Positions 37,700-47,038 of a stretch of DNA of 64,000 bases are shown in pieces. The DNA lies in the NCBI GenBank assembly GCA_023957115.1, contig JAMLHN010000025.1, positions 1-64,000 on the forward strand. The letters run 5' to 3'. The translations under genes and the position numbers were made by a program. Position 1 is the first letter of the stretch. Every line of letters starts with the position of its first letter. The notes beneath the pieces were generated by a model that did no database searches, was not told the origin of the DNA, and was given only the letters and a program-made list of their open reading frames with translations. The DNA comes from Thermomicrobiales bacterium. Its GTDB lineage: Bacteria > Chloroflexota > Chloroflexia > Thermomicrobiales > UBA6265.

Positions 37700-37742
37700 G
37701 AAATGCGTTGGCGCTGCGTATGGAAAATACGGAGTTCTACCA

Positions 37743-37769
37743 ATAGGATCGAAGTGAATTCGATCCTAT
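37743..37769. other. 11-bp hairpin before ScyD-like gene
   Basis: ATAGGATCGAA (37743-37753) pairs perfectly with TTCGATCCTAT (37759-37769), loop GTGAA. It lies 157 bases before the next ATG. An isolated AAAGGAGGG (37843-37851) downstream has no start codon at SD spacing. Operator or small-RNA structure is possible. Confidence 0.35.
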
Positions 37770-37925
37770 CGTTGTTCTCGATGAAGTGAATAGCGCTTCG
37801 CAAACCCGAAGGGGCGCGGGTGTCGCGTCCATCGGATCCTGATGAAAGGAGGGAGACGGCACGCACAAAGTGGGTTGAATTCGCTCTTCGATACGTATTC
37901 ACGTCAAACTAAGAGGAATCCTGAA

Positions 37926-39161
37926 ATGAATCAGATCGATATCGTTCGAATCCGAAACCAGTATTCCCAGAATTCCGCTGTCGACACACGAAAATTCGAT
38001 CGCCGCGCACTTCTGAAGGCAAGTGGCGCCCTGGGCCTGGCAGGAGCCGTTTTCGTGGGTGGGGGTTCTTTCTTTTCTGGGGCGCGTGCCCAGGATGAGG
38101 AGGGTGGCGGAATGCCGCCGCTGCCCGAAGGCGCCACCGTGGTCGGCCAGGGTTTGTGGAATCCCGGCAATCTCACCCTTGGGGCCGACGGCACCCTCTA
38201 CATTGCCGAACAGGGGATCGCCGGCGGCGGCATGGACGGACCGTCGGTTGCCACCCCCGGACCGGACGGCTCGCCCATTCCAGCTGCGCCTCCGCTGGTT
38301 GCGCCCCAGATTTCGGCGGTTGCCCCGGATGGCGCCCAGGCAGTGCTGACCACGGCGGCGGGCGGAGTTGGCATCGGCATCCACGAGCAGACGCTCTATG
38401 TCTCCGCCGGCGGAGGCTCGGTGGGAAGCGGATTTGCCCCGCTCCCGGTGGAGAACACGGTCAGCGCGGTCGACATCATGTCGGGTGAGGCGCAGGTCGT
38501 GGCCGAGCTGGGACCGTACGAAGAAGCCAACAACCCGGACGGGACCGATATCAATCCGAACCTGTATGGGTTGGGCGTGGCCCCGGATGGTACGGTCTAT
38601 GTTGCCGATGCAGGTGGCAACACTATCTACCAGATCGATCCGGCCAGCGGGGAGTTTTCCCTCTTTGCCGTCGTGCCGAACCTGACCGATCTCACCGGCT
38701 CGACCCCGACCCCGGAAGAAGAAGCCATGCAACCCGGACCACGGCAGCCGGTTCCAACCAGCGTGGCGATTGCCCCGGACGGCACGATTACGGTCGTGTT
38801 GCTCTCCGAAATGTGGAACGGTCCGTCGATCCTGGACTACCAGGCGGATGGGACGTACGCGGTGCGGGAGACCGAGCCGCTGTCGATGATCGTGAATGCG
38901 ACGTATGGGCCGGATGGACTGCTCTACGTGAGTCAGTTGACCGCCGACTTCAGCGGCGAGATGCCGGCGCCGGGCGCGGTCTATCGCGTCGAGGCCGATG
39001 GCGTGGTGACTCCGGTGGTGGAGGGATTGTTCTTCCCGCACGGGATTGCGTTTGCCCCCGCATCGGGCAACCTCTTCGTCGTTACCAACTCGATCATCTC
39101 CGGGCCGGACGCGCCCCTGGGCATGGTCGTCCGCATCGACGACGTGGCGACCGTCGCATAA
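37926..39161 (+). CDS. Secreted ScyD/ScyE-like beta-propeller protein
   Basis: A 411-residue protein from ATG 37926, with AAGAGGA eight bases upstream. It has a twin-arginine leader (DRRALLKASGALGLAGAV, about 24-41) ending before RAQDEE. The mature part has NHL/SMP-30-like propeller blades: LTLGADGTLYIAEQG, YGLGVAPDGTVYVADAGGNTIYQIDP, TSVAIAPDGTITVVLL, and HGIAFAPASGNLFVV. This is the ScyD/ScyE family, named from the cyanobacterial scytonemin cluster, but in other phyla the family is of unknown function. The gene ends in a strong terminator hairpin. Confidence 0.82.
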   Translation: MNQIDIVRIRNQYSQNSAVDTRKFDRRALLKASGALGLAGAVFVGGGSFFSGARAQDEEGGGMPPLPEGATVVGQGLWNPGNLTLGADGTLYIAEQGIAGGGMDGPSVATPGPDGSPIPAAPPLVAPQISAVAPDGAQAVLTTAAGGVGIGIHEQTLYVSAGGGSVGSGFAPLPVENTVSAVDIMSGEAQVVAELGPYEEANNPDGTDINPNLYGLGVAPDGTVYVADAGGNTIYQIDPASGEFSLFAVVPNLTDLTGSTPTPEEEAMQPGPRQPVPTSVAIAPDGTITVVLLSEMWNGPSILDYQADGTYAVRETEPLSMIVNATYGPDGLLYVSQLTADFSGEMPAPGAVYRVEADGVVTPVVEGLFFPHGIAFAPASGNLFVVTNSIISGPDAPLGMVVRIDDVATVA

Positions 39162-39174
39162 GAATCCAGCATCG

Positions 39175-39204
39175 AAAAAGGGCCGGGCGGGTACCCGCCC
39201 GGCC
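39175..39204. terminator. Bidirectional terminator between convergent genes
   Basis: GGCCGGGCGGGT / ACCCGCCCGGCC is a perfect 24-bp palindrome (39181-39204). On the - strand it is followed by CTTTTTCG, a T5 run; on the + strand by TCTAGT. It separates the ScyD-like gene and the HyuC-like gene. Confidence 0.75.
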
Positions 39205-39286
39205 TCTAGTCACTTCACCAGCTCTGCAAACCATCGTAATGGTCGAAATCGCGAGCGTTTCTGTCCTCTCGCGGCAATCGGCACAG

Positions 39287-40507
39287 CTACCCTGCCAGTT
39301 GCAATGCTGTATGTAGCAGGACGTTCCCGCCGGCGGTGATGTCCTCCGAGGTAGAGTGCTCGATCTCGGCGTGGCTGACGCCGGCTTCGCTGCGGACGAA
39401 GATCATTCCCGAGGGGACGAGATCGGCCAGATGCTTGGCGTCATGACCGGCGCCTGACCAAAACTCCTCGTATGGAAGGTCGAGCCGCTGGCAGGCGATG
39501 CGGATCGCATCGACGACGGTTGGATCGAATGGGGTCGGAGTGCTCGTCCAGATCCGCTCGACGGTGATATCGACCCCGCGGGCGCGGCCGATCGACTCGC
39601 CGAGCCGGTTGAGGTCGGTCGAAAGTGCTTCGATCGTCTCTCCGTCCGGGTGACGGAAATCGACGCTGAAAACCGCCTTGCCGGGGATCGTGTTGATGGT
39701 GTCGGGTTCGACCCGAATGCGTCCGACGGTGGCCACCGCCACATCATCCCGGTCGAGGGCGAGCTTTTCGATCGAGGCGATCATGGTCGATGCGGCCATC
39801 AGGGCGTCCTTGCGCAACGGCATGGGTGACGGCCCGGCATGATCGGATTGCCCGGTCACCACGACCTCGGACCAGATGATCCCGACGATGCCGCCGACCA
39901 CTCCGACCGGTTTCCCGGCCGCTTCCAACACCGGTCCCTGCTCGATATGAAGCTCCAGGTAGGCGCTGGCGGGAAGCGGGCGGTTGGACTCGTCACCCAG
40001 GTAGCCGATCCGTTCCAGCTCTTCCCTGAACACGTATCCGTGCCGGTCGCGAATGCCATAGACATAGTCGCGGGTGAACGCCCCGGCGATCGCACCTGAG
40101 CAGAGCGTGGCTGGCTCGAAGCGGACGCCTTCCTCATTCGTCCAGTTGACGATGCTGACTGGCAAGCGGGTTTGGACATTGTGGTCGTTGAGGGTGCGGA
40201 TGACTTCGAGTCCACCCATGACTCCAAGCGCACCGTCGTATCTCCCGCCGCGTACGACGGTATCGATATGCGACCCGAGATAGACTGGCGGCGCGTCTTC
40301 GGTGCCGGGGCGGATACCCGACATATTGCCGAAATCGTCGATGCGCACCTCGAGCCCGGCCGCGGTCATCCAGCGGGCGAGCAGATCCCGTGCGGCTTTG
40401 TCCTCATCCGAAAGAGTCAGCCGGGTTACCCCGCCACCGGGAGTCGCGCCGATTCGCGCCAGCTCCTGGAGTGATGCGTTGAGCCGGTTCCCGTCGATCT
40501 GGATCAT
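39287..40507 (-). CDS. M20 Zn-dependent hydrolase (HyuC/AllC-like)
   Basis: A 406-residue protein from ATG 40507. It has the complete HyuC/allantoate-amidohydrolase motif set: GSHIDTV (His80), GGRYDGALGV (bridging Asp91), TNEEGVRF (Glu125 catalytic, Glu126 ligand), ELHIEQGP (His), and C-terminal GAGHDAKHLA and AGVSHAEIEH. The family hydrolyses N-carbamoyl-amino acids, ureidoglycine or allantoate; no other pyrimidine or allantoin genes are here. The next gene, 133 bases upstream, is an M24 peptidase on the same strand, so a peptide- or amide-degradation role fits best. Confidence 0.88.
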   Translation of the reverse strand: MIQIDGNRLNASLQELARIGATPGGGVTRLTLSDEDKAARDLLARWMTAAGLEVRIDDFGNMSGIRPGTEDAPPVYLGSHIDTVVRGGRYDGALGVMGGLEVIRTLNDHNVQTRLPVSIVNWTNEEGVRFEPATLCSGAIAGAFTRDYVYGIRDRHGYVFREELERIGYLGDESNRPLPASAYLELHIEQGPVLEAAGKPVGVVGGIVGIIWSEVVVTGQSDHAGPSPMPLRKDALMAASTMIASIEKLALDRDDVAVATVGRIRVEPDTINTIPGKAVFSVDFRHPDGETIEALSTDLNRLGESIGRARGVDITVERIWTSTPTPFDPTVVDAIRIACQRLDLPYEEFWSGAGHDAKHLADLVPSGMIFVRSEAGVSHAEIEHSTSEDITAGGNVLLHTALQLAG

Positions 40508-40570
40508 CTGTCACTCACTTTCGGATACCGAAACGTAGAGGGTTTACTCGAACAATGAATCCCGCTCAGT

Positions 40571-40629
40571 CCAATGTCCAGAGCCCAGTGTTCAGCGAAA
40601 ACACCGGGAACAGTTGCTCTGGACATTGG
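40571..40629. other. Nested hairpin between HyuC and M24 genes
   Basis: Perfect 13-bp outer stem CCAATGTCCAGAG (40571-40583) with CTCTGGACATTGG (40617-40629) and an inner stem CCCAGTGTT / AACACCGGG with one mismatch. It lies 11 bases past the M24 stop on the - strand, so it could be a terminator or a mobile hairpin like the GAGTTAGGAG family, with different sequence. Confidence 0.5.
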
Positions 40630-40640
40630 CCCCGGGCCCC

Positions 40641-41834
40641 TCAGCCAACTTCCCACAAATTCGTCGGGGTGGGGGTGATGATCTCGGCTGGGCCGGATTT
40701 CGGGACGATGACTTCCTGTTCGATCGCTGCGCCGGCGACGTCGGGAATGGACAAACCGGGTTCCACACAGATGACCATGCCCGGTTGCAGGATGGTGGGC
40801 TCGTCGATCTTGAGATAGGGGAGCTCGACCGTTTCCAGCCCGATGCCATGCCCCATCATCCCGGCAAAATAGTCGCCGTACTGGCCGCGTTTCATCACGT
40901 CGACCGCAGCATCGGCAACGGTCGCGACGGTGACGCCCGCGCGGATCTGTGCGACGGCCGCCTCGGTTGCGTTCTGGGTTGTCTCCAGCAGACGACGGCT
41001 CTCGGCGTTCGGCTCACCGCAGACCGTCGTTCGGTTGACGTCGAATCCATATCCCTGGTACGCGCCGATCGCATCGAGCGCCACGATCTCACCCGGTTCG
41101 ATCGTGCGATCCATCGCCTGGGGCCAGCGCGAACCGTAGGCTGACCACGGTCCCGAATGGACCCGGAAGTAGCGCACGAAATCGGCGCCGGCCCGCATGG
41201 CTGCCGCAATCGCTTCGGCACAGACCTCACGTTCCGTGACCCCGCCGCGGCGGATCATGGCATTGGCGGTCATCAAGGCGGCATCGGCGCAAAGCGCGGC
41301 CCGGCGCAGCAACGCCAGCTCGCTTGGGCTCTTGATCGCGCGCAGCTTCGCGACGATGTTCGGTTCCGGTTCGAGGGTGAGGCCTGGAAGCTCGGTCAGG
41401 AGCTGCCGGTCGATGGCGGCCGGCAGGATATCATCCCCAACGAGACCGAGATTGGCGTCCTCCAGGTAAGTCTCCTTGAGGAGCTCGATCAACCCGATCC
41501 CCAGATCCCCTGCCGCGCGGACGTCGTCGACCACGACCAGATCGGGCCGGTGTTTCCGGGCATCGGTCAGCAGGACCGGTTCGCCAAGCACCGGCAAGAG
41601 TAGAATGGCATGTCCCATTCCACGGTTCCCCTCGGAAAAGACCGTGGTGGGGAACGGTGGGAAGTGGTTCGTCAGGTAGGCGAGATCGCCGGGGCGATCA
41701 TAGAACGATCGGCCGACAACGACCAGGCCGTCGTAACCTGCGGCTGCGGCAGCCTCACGGACAAGCTGTTGGCGGCCGCGAATTTCCTCCGCCGAGATCG
41801 GCGGGACATCCTCGAACATTTGCTGACTATCCAT
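40641..41834 (-). CDS. M24 family Xaa-Pro peptidase
   Basis: A 397-residue protein from ATG 41834 (a second ATG lies five codons on; no strong SD decides). The N-terminal creatinase-like domain is followed by the pita-bread catalytic domain, with the dinuclear metal set visible: DAIGAYQGYGFDVNRT (two Asp), GHGIGLETVE (His), VICVEPGLS (Glu), and IEQEVIV (Glu). Members hydrolyse Xaa-Pro or related peptide bonds. The start overlaps the stop of the upstream secreted-repeat gene by 8 bases, so the two are co-transcribed. Confidence 0.88.
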   Translation of the reverse strand: MDSQQMFEDVPPISAEEIRGRQQLVREAAAAAGYDGLVVVGRSFYDRPGDLAYLTNHFPPFPTTVFSEGNRGMGHAILLLPVLGEPVLLTDARKHRPDLVVVDDVRAAGDLGIGLIELLKETYLEDANLGLVGDDILPAAIDRQLLTELPGLTLEPEPNIVAKLRAIKSPSELALLRRAALCADAALMTANAMIRRGGVTEREVCAEAIAAAMRAGADFVRYFRVHSGPWSAYGSRWPQAMDRTIEPGEIVALDAIGAYQGYGFDVNRTTVCGEPNAESRRLLETTQNATEAAVAQIRAGVTVATVADAAVDVMKRGQYGDYFAGMMGHGIGLETVELPYLKIDEPTILQPGMVICVEPGLSIPDVAGAAIEQEVIVPKSGPAEIITPTPTNLWEVG

Positions 41835-42792
41835 ACGCTTCGGCAAATGCCGGAAACTCGGCACATCCCACGGTCGCGCCGGCCACCGCGTCAGACATTG
41901 CCTGGTTCGCCTGGGCAACGGCTCCGCCCTGGGTGGCACTGGCGGCCATGATGCCTTGTCCATGCGATCCGCGAATGAGCTCACCGATCGAGCGGTCGAC
42001 GGCAATGAGCTGCTGGAACCAGCCCGCGGCATAGTCTGGAGCGGTTGCCTGTTCGAGCTGCTGCGCGATGGCTTCGTAGTAGTCAGCCAGGGCGAAGAAC
42101 TGAAGCTGGTTCCAGCCGATCGACGGATCGACATCCCAGTCGCTGCCAAACTCGAGTAACGGCGTGAGCGCGGCCGGAACATCGACCAGTCCCTGCAACG
42201 TTGCCCGGTCGATCGCGATACCCAGATCGTCCAGACCGGCGCAGCTCGACCACGGCGCGTAGCCAGGCACCGGGTCGTCCAGCTCACCATCGACCATATC
42301 GTACTCAGTGGCAAACGCCTCGAAATCGGGACAGGCGGCGATCGCATCCAGACGCGCCTGCTCGGTGTCCTGATCGGAGAGAAGCGACATATTGTAGTAA
42401 TCGACCAGAACGCTGAAGATCCCGTTTATTGCGCCGTCGGCGAACATCGCCTGGGAGAGATCGCCCGATTCGGCAATGGACATATGCCAATTTTCAGCGA
42501 AGGCGGGCGGCCTGATCGCATCCAGGTTCTTGAGGTGCCGGTCGATGACCCCAACGAGCTCATTGAGCTGCGCCGGAGTTGCGGCGGCGACCTGCTTCAA
42601 GTCTTCGATGTCCAACGTCGCGCTCGCGTCCTCGGTATACCGTTGTTGTTCCGCCAGCATTGCCTGAGCATAGGCGGGCAGGCCCTGACAAGGATCCGCC
42701 TGCGCGCGCGCGCGCTGAGCCGATGGCCCGCCAATCATCCCCGCCAGCACGATCAGGAGCGCGGCCGTGCCCGTCAGCAGTCGTCTTTTCAC
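41827..42792 (-). CDS. Secreted protein with two copies of an unrecognised helical domain
   Basis: A 321-residue protein with a clear Sec signal (KRRLLTGTAALLIVLAGMIGG, then SAQRARAQA). The mature part contains two related about 110-residue units. Unit 1 has AIRPPAFAENWHMSIAESG and ends AACPDFEAFATEYD; unit 2 has ATAPDYAAGWFQQLIAVDRS and ends VGCAEFPAFAEAYG. Each ends in a Cys near a D/E-F-x-x-F-A motif and has a partner Cys near its start (CQGL, SSCAGL), so one disulfide per unit is likely. The same unit occurs a third time at the C terminus of the next gene upstream. The units are helical by eye. No function is known. Confidence 0.65.
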   Translation of the reverse strand: MKRRLLTGTAALLIVLAGMIGGPSAQRARAQADPCQGLPAYAQAMLAEQQRYTEDASATLDIEDLKQVAAATPAQLNELVGVIDRHLKNLDAIRPPAFAENWHMSIAESGDLSQAMFADGAINGIFSVLVDYYNMSLLSDQDTEQARLDAIAACPDFEAFATEYDMVDGELDDPVPGYAPWSSCAGLDDLGIAIDRATLQGLVDVPAALTPLLEFGSDWDVDPSIGWNQLQFFALADYYEAIAQQLEQATAPDYAAGWFQQLIAVDRSIGELIRGSHGQGIMAASATQGGAVAQANQAMSDAVAGATVGCAEFPAFAEAYG

Positions 42793-42874
42793 GTCGTATC
42801 GTCTCCACGTACGTCGAATCGCTTCATGCCTCGTATCGATTCTCTCAAATCGAGGCAGATGCGGTGCGAGTCGA

Positions 42875-44145
42875 TCAGGACTCGTCGCCGCTCGCCCAGG
42901 TTGCGAAGTCCGCGCAGGCAGCGCTCGCTGCTGCCTCGGCCGCAGTGCTTCGGTCTGAGAGATCGCCCAAGAGCGTCGCGGCCTGGATCGACGCGAACAT
43001 CATTCCCTGCGAGGCAATATTGGCGGAGAATTCGCTGAGGGCCTGGTAGATCTCGATCTGGAGGGCATGCCATTCCGCGGCAAACGGCGGCGGCGCGATC
43101 GTCGAAAGCTCGGTTGCGAAACTTCCATAGAAGCGGCTGATCGCTTCGGCTTCCTCCGGCGTCATCTCCTCGAAGATATTCGTGGTGTCGTCCTGGTCCT
43201 GGAACATCAGCAATATGACGAATGCATCGGTATTGGCCACCAAGGCATTGGCGTAGGCATCGTCGAAAGCCTCCTGTACGGTTCCCGGGCCAACGGGCCG
43301 CGGCGGCGGGGCGCCACGGCAGGGGCGTCCGAAGACGCCGATCCGCCGGGCCGTCCCCATGTTGACTCCGTCGCCTGGGTCGATTCCGGGGTCACTGCCG
43401 GCGCGGCGTGGACGATTGGGGTTGGGGCAGGGGCGCTGAGTATCGGTCCTTGACTCACGCCGCTATTCGTGCCGGTGAGGACCTGAACGGTGAGAATCGT
43501 GTTCGGCTCGACGGGTTTCGATTGCTCACCGGCCAGGTTGGGCGTGGCGGGTGCGTTCGAGATCGCGGCGACGATATCCATGCCACCGATGACCTGTCCA
43601 AAGACCGGATAGCTTCCCGGAATGACCATCGTCAGGTCGGATACCGCGATAAAGAATTGCGCGCCATTCTGGTCTGGACCGGAATTGGCCATCGCAACCG
43701 ACCCCACGGGGTAGCTTCCCATCGTTGGATCGGACGGAATCGTATAGCCCGGACTGCCGGTACCGGTGCCGGTCGGGTCGCCCCCCTGGATCAGGGTATT
43801 GGCGATGATGCGGTGGAAATCGGTGCCCAGATAATATCCGGCCAGCACCAGGCAGATGAAGTTGTTGGTCGCAATCGGCGCGTTGACGGGATCGAGCTGG
43901 ATCAGGATGTCGCCGGCGGTCGTCTGCAGCTTGGCCTGATACTGTTGGGCCGGGTCGATGATGGTCTGCGGGGCGCTCGACCACATCATCTCGCCACCGG
44001 CGATCCCCGTCAGCGCGCCCGCCGGCCAGCAACCGCTTCCATCGGGCGTTCCCTGCGCTGAGGCCGCTGGACCGGAATTTGCCGCCTGAGCCAGCATCGC
44101 GCAGAGGAGCACGAAGCTCGACAATCGTCTCAGGAAACCCGACAT
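42875..44145 (-). CDS. Secreted cyclophilin-type PPIase with helical C-terminal domain, frameshifted
   Basis: A start at ATG 44145 with AAGGAGATGAGG upstream. It has a Sec signal (about 1-30). The cyclophilin domain (about 65-215) has ATNNFICLVLAGYY, FHRIIANTLIQGGDPTGTGTGSPGY, and NSGPDQNGAQFFIAVSD, with the catalytic Arg in FHR and the QFF motif intact. A Pro/Ala/Thr linker follows. In the stretch GCGCCCCGCCGCCG (about 43310-43320 on the other strand) one base appears missing: before it PAVAP, after it, in another frame, PPPRPVGPGTVQEAF. Restored length is 1,272 bases, 423 residues. The C-terminal domain (IAPPPFAAEWHALQIEIYQ...ACADFATWA) matches the repeat unit in the downstream gene. Confidence 0.75.
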
Positions 44146-44398
44146 CGCACCTCATCTCCTTGGCGTGTGTTCTTCGTGGACGTGGCTCATTCTCTCATGT
44201 CGCGGAAACGATGGGCTTTGGAACGAGGTTCCAACACGCATAGCGAGCGATCCAGCCCAGCGACTTTTGCTTTTGAATGAAGTGGCTCGCTCCGGATCGC
44301 CACCGACGTCGTGCGGGGCCTCCGCGTCCTGATCACCCGGGCATGCATCGCTGCAGGAAGATGGCAATTGCCCGCAACCGCATGTGTGTCGCCCTGCT

Positions 44399-45415
44399 CT
44401 ACTCGACCACCAGGGTGCCGACCATACCGGCTTCCTTGTGACCCGGAACGCTGCAGTAGAAGTCGTAGGTTCCCGGGGCGGTGCCGGCCGGGATCACGAT
44501 ATCAACGGTCTCGCCCGGCATGGCCACAACATGGATCTCGAGCGCGTCGATGACGAAGTCGTGCTCAGCCGCGCCAACGTTTTCGAACGTGATCGTGACC
44601 GGCTCATCAGCCGCCTGGATGGTGAGCGTGGTCGGATCGTAGGCGATGTCTTTGCCGATGAGCACAAGCGGAGGAGTGGCCTCCACGATCGGAGTTGGGG
44701 TAATCGGAGCGATCGGCGGCCCAATTTCGTCCTCGATGACCTGGATCTGGACTTCGTCGATGATAGTCGGATTGCGCGGCGCGGATACTTCACCGCGCTC
44801 ATTCGGTTCGGCCGAGCCACGCGAAACCTCGACGACGGTCTCGAGACCAGATATGACGCGTCCAAACACGGGGTAATGCTCCGGGATTTGGCCCGTCAGA
44901 TCGGTGGCAGCAATGAAGAACTGGGCACCGTTCTCATCCGGCGCCTTATTCGCCAGTGCAACTGCGCCTGCCGGGTAGGGACCGGTCGTCGGATCCGAGG
45001 GCACGACATAACCGGGGGTACCGAGTCCCGTTCCGGTCGGATCGCCGCCCTGGATGAAGAAATCCTCCGCAACTCGATGGAATGATGTGCTGTTGTAGTA
45101 ACCCGACCGGGCGAGGCAGATGAAATTATTTGCGGCAATCGGAGCGTCTTGCACATCGAGCTCCACGACGATCTCTCCCGCAGAGGTGAGTAAGGTCGCC
45201 AGATAGGTCTTTTCTGGATCGATAGCGAGTGTGGGGGCGGTGTGCCAGTTCGGTACCCCATCGACCTCGTACTTCTGGCTCCCAATCCAACAATCGGACT
45301 CTTCTGCTCGCGCCTGGCCCTCCTGTGTCGATTGGATAGAGTCCTGGGAGTGCGCTCCTGACGAAACTGAGGCGGAGAGTGAAATGAGAAGCACCAGAAC
45401 GAGAATGCGTCGCAT
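44399..45415 (-). CDS. Secreted cyclophilin-cupredoxin fusion
   Basis: A 338-residue protein from ATG 45415 (a TTG at 45436 gives seven extra residues). It has a Sec signal MRRILVLVLLISLSASVSSG. The cyclophilin domain (about 50-215) has ANNFICLARSGYYN, FHRVAEDFFIQGGDPTGTG, and KAPDENGAQFFIAATD. After a short Pro-rich linker (about 225-240) comes a C-terminal plastocyanin-like domain with all four type-1 copper ligands: His in AAEHDFV, then Cys, His and Met in YCSVPGHKEAGMVG. Both domains act outside the membrane. PPIases accelerate folding of exported proteins; a blue-copper module could carry electrons or hold copper. The sister gene downstream shares the cyclophilin but has a different C-terminal domain. 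Confidence 0.85.
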   Translation of the reverse strand: MRRILVLVLLISLSASVSSGAHSQDSIQSTQEGQARAEESDCWIGSQKYEVDGVPNWHTAPTLAIDPEKTYLATLLTSAGEIVVELDVQDAPIAANNFICLARSGYYNSTSFHRVAEDFFIQGGDPTGTGLGTPGYVVPSDPTTGPYPAGAVALANKAPDENGAQFFIAATDLTGQIPEHYPVFGRVISGLETVVEVSRGSAEPNERGEVSAPRNPTIIDEVQIQVIEDEIGPPIAPITPTPIVEATPPLVLIGKDIAYDPTTLTIQAADEPVTITFENVGAAEHDFVIDALEIHVVAMPGETVDIVIPAGTAPGTYDFYCSVPGHKEAGMVGTLVVE

Positions 45416-45541
45416 GAAAAGCCTCGCTGCTTTCAATCGACAAGTGCCGACACCCGATGATTTGGACGCCTGCAGTCTCGCACAGTTTCAAGGACAAGGT
45501 GATGGGAACGCGTCGTGACTTGCTTCCACTACACCCTGAAA

Positions 45542-46234
45542 TCATGCACCTCTGTCTGCTGCAGCCTCAAGACTCGTCGACAGGTTTTCACAAAAATCGC
45601 GTTTGAGACGTGAGGCGAGGGCATCGACGGCGACGACGCGTTCGATGAGGGCGCGATCTGCACCGGGAAGACGCGCCAAATGTGCTTGCGCGACGGTGAC
45701 CCCCGCGGGATCACGCGATTCCAATTCGATTGCTCCGCTGGTGGGAGCCTCGCCGGCTGTCAATACCCGGAGGTACCAGCCAGTGCGTCCGTTTCTTACC
45801 ATCATGGCGACGACCTTCGGATAGCCCAGCACGACGCCGAGCTTGTAGCAGGGATAGCGCGGCTGGCAAATCTGGAGCCGTACGTCGCCCCAGCTCCAGA
45901 TATCGCCGATGCATGCCTCGTCTTCGCACAGACCGGTGAGGCTCAGGTTCTCCCCGAAGCTTCCGGCGCCATACGGTTCGCTGGGGCCGATTTCCTCTGT
46001 CCAGGGGAGCCAATGCTCGGACGGATAGGCATAGACTGCTTTCTCTACGCCACCATGTGCGACTAGGTCGCCCTGTCCGTCACCGTCGATGTTCGTTGGG
46101 GAGACGTACACCGTGCTGGTTGCGACCGGTTGCTTGCGGATCCCGCTTGCGATCATCTCCCCATGCCGTTGGCAGAGATAGGCAGGTAGCGCAACATTGA
46201 CCGAGCGCAGACCGATCGTGGCGGCTTCGTTCAT
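45542..46234 (-). CDS. MOSC domain protein (YiiM-like)
   Basis: A 230-residue protein. ATG 46232-46234 overlaps the upstream HAD stop by 4 bases. The MOSC core includes NIDGDGQGDLVAHGGVEKAVYAYPSEHW, GSFGENLSLTGL, and the conserved Cys in CQPRYPCYKLG. MOSC domains bind Mo-cofactor or pterin sulfur; YiiM-type members reduce N-hydroxylated base analogues in E. coli. A C-terminal helical tail (about 190-230) is present, as in YiiM. It is the last gene of an LLM-HAD-MOSC operon. Confidence 0.88.
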   Translation of the reverse strand: MNEAATIGLRSVNVALPAYLCQRHGEMIASGIRKQPVATSTVYVSPTNIDGDGQGDLVAHGGVEKAVYAYPSEHWLPWTEEIGPSEPYGAGSFGENLSLTGLCEDEACIGDIWSWGDVRLQICQPRYPCYKLGVVLGYPKVVAMMVRNGRTGWYLRVLTAGEAPTSGAIELESRDPAGVTVAQAHLARLPGADRALIERVVAVDALASRLKRDFCENLSTSLEAAADRGA

Positions 46235-47013
46235 GAGGCGACGGCGGCAAGCTCGTTGACGCGCAGGACATGATCGACCAACGCTTCGAGCCCGATGAAG
46301 ATCGGGACCTCATGGTTGGCGGGGGCGTGTCGTTCGTACCGGTCGATGAGCGCGGCGCGCATACCCGCGTTCAATGCGCCGACCACATCGGATTTCGGCT
46401 GATCGCCGATATGGAGCCCATTGGCCGGATCGATCCCGAGCGGTTGGAAGGCAGCCTGGAACGTTCGGATATGCGGCTTCTCGTATCCGATCAGCGCCGA
46501 GGTGACGATCAGATCCATCCCGTCGGCAAATTCGAGATGCGTACAGAGCTCGGTTACATCGCTGTCGGCGTTGGAGATGATGGCCGTTTTGACTCCGGCT
46601 TCGTGCAAGCGGGTCGTCGCGGCCATCACGTCGGGGAAGGCGCGATACCCGCCGAAGGGGCCTTCGACCACGGCCGGGGTTTCGTATTCGGCCATGTAGT
46701 TCTGACGCGCGTTGCGGACCAGCAGCTCATCGGTTGGGAGGCCGGCTGCATCCAGCCACACTTTCATGTATTCGAGTCGAATCCGCTCACGATCGGCTGC
46801 CGGACGGTCGCGAATGGGAATCGCTCCATTGACGATGGTGAAATAATCCTCGGCAATCACGTCCGCATCGCGCAGGACGTCGAGATCGGCGGCGACCCCG
46901 AGACGGTCGAGCGCTCGATGGAGCCGTTCCCAACGTTTGGGATGGAGCTCGATCAGGGTGTCGTACAAATCGAAGGTGACGAGCTCGATGGGGAGTTCGT
47001 TGGTGCGTTCCAT
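46231..47013 (-). CDS. HAD-superfamily hydrolase
   Basis: A 260-residue HAD-IA-like phosphatase. Motif I is TFDLYDTL (Asp15, second Asp18), motif II is AIISNADSD, motif III Lys in IGYEKPHIRTF, and motif IV is LHIGDQPKSDVVGA. The cap domain lies at about 20-115. The four catalytic motifs are complete, so phosphatase activity is expected, with substrate unknown. The ATG is 26 bases from the LLM gene's stop and the stop overlaps the MOSC start. Confidence 0.9.
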   Translation of the reverse strand: MERTNELPIELVTFDLYDTLIELHPKRWERLHRALDRLGVAADLDVLRDADVIAEDYFTIVNGAIPIRDRPAADRERIRLEYMKVWLDAAGLPTDELLVRNARQNYMAEYETPAVVEGPFGGYRAFPDVMAATTRLHEAGVKTAIISNADSDVTELCTHLEFADGMDLIVTSALIGYEKPHIRTFQAAFQPLGIDPANGLHIGDQPKSDVVGALNAGMRAALIDRYERHAPANHEVPIFIGLEALVDHVLRVNELAAVAS

Positions 47014-47038
47014 GGGGCGGGGAAAGTCCTTCCAGGCG

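Noticed and set aside
37843..37872. A gene starting after the strong AAAGGAGGG
   Set aside because: No ATG, GTG or TTG lies at SD distance with an open frame of useful length; the nearest GTG is 20 bases away and out of a convincing frame.
37899..39041. 380-codon open frame on - opposite the ScyD-like gene
   Set aside because: No SD or domain; the + strand has a Tat leader and propeller repeats.
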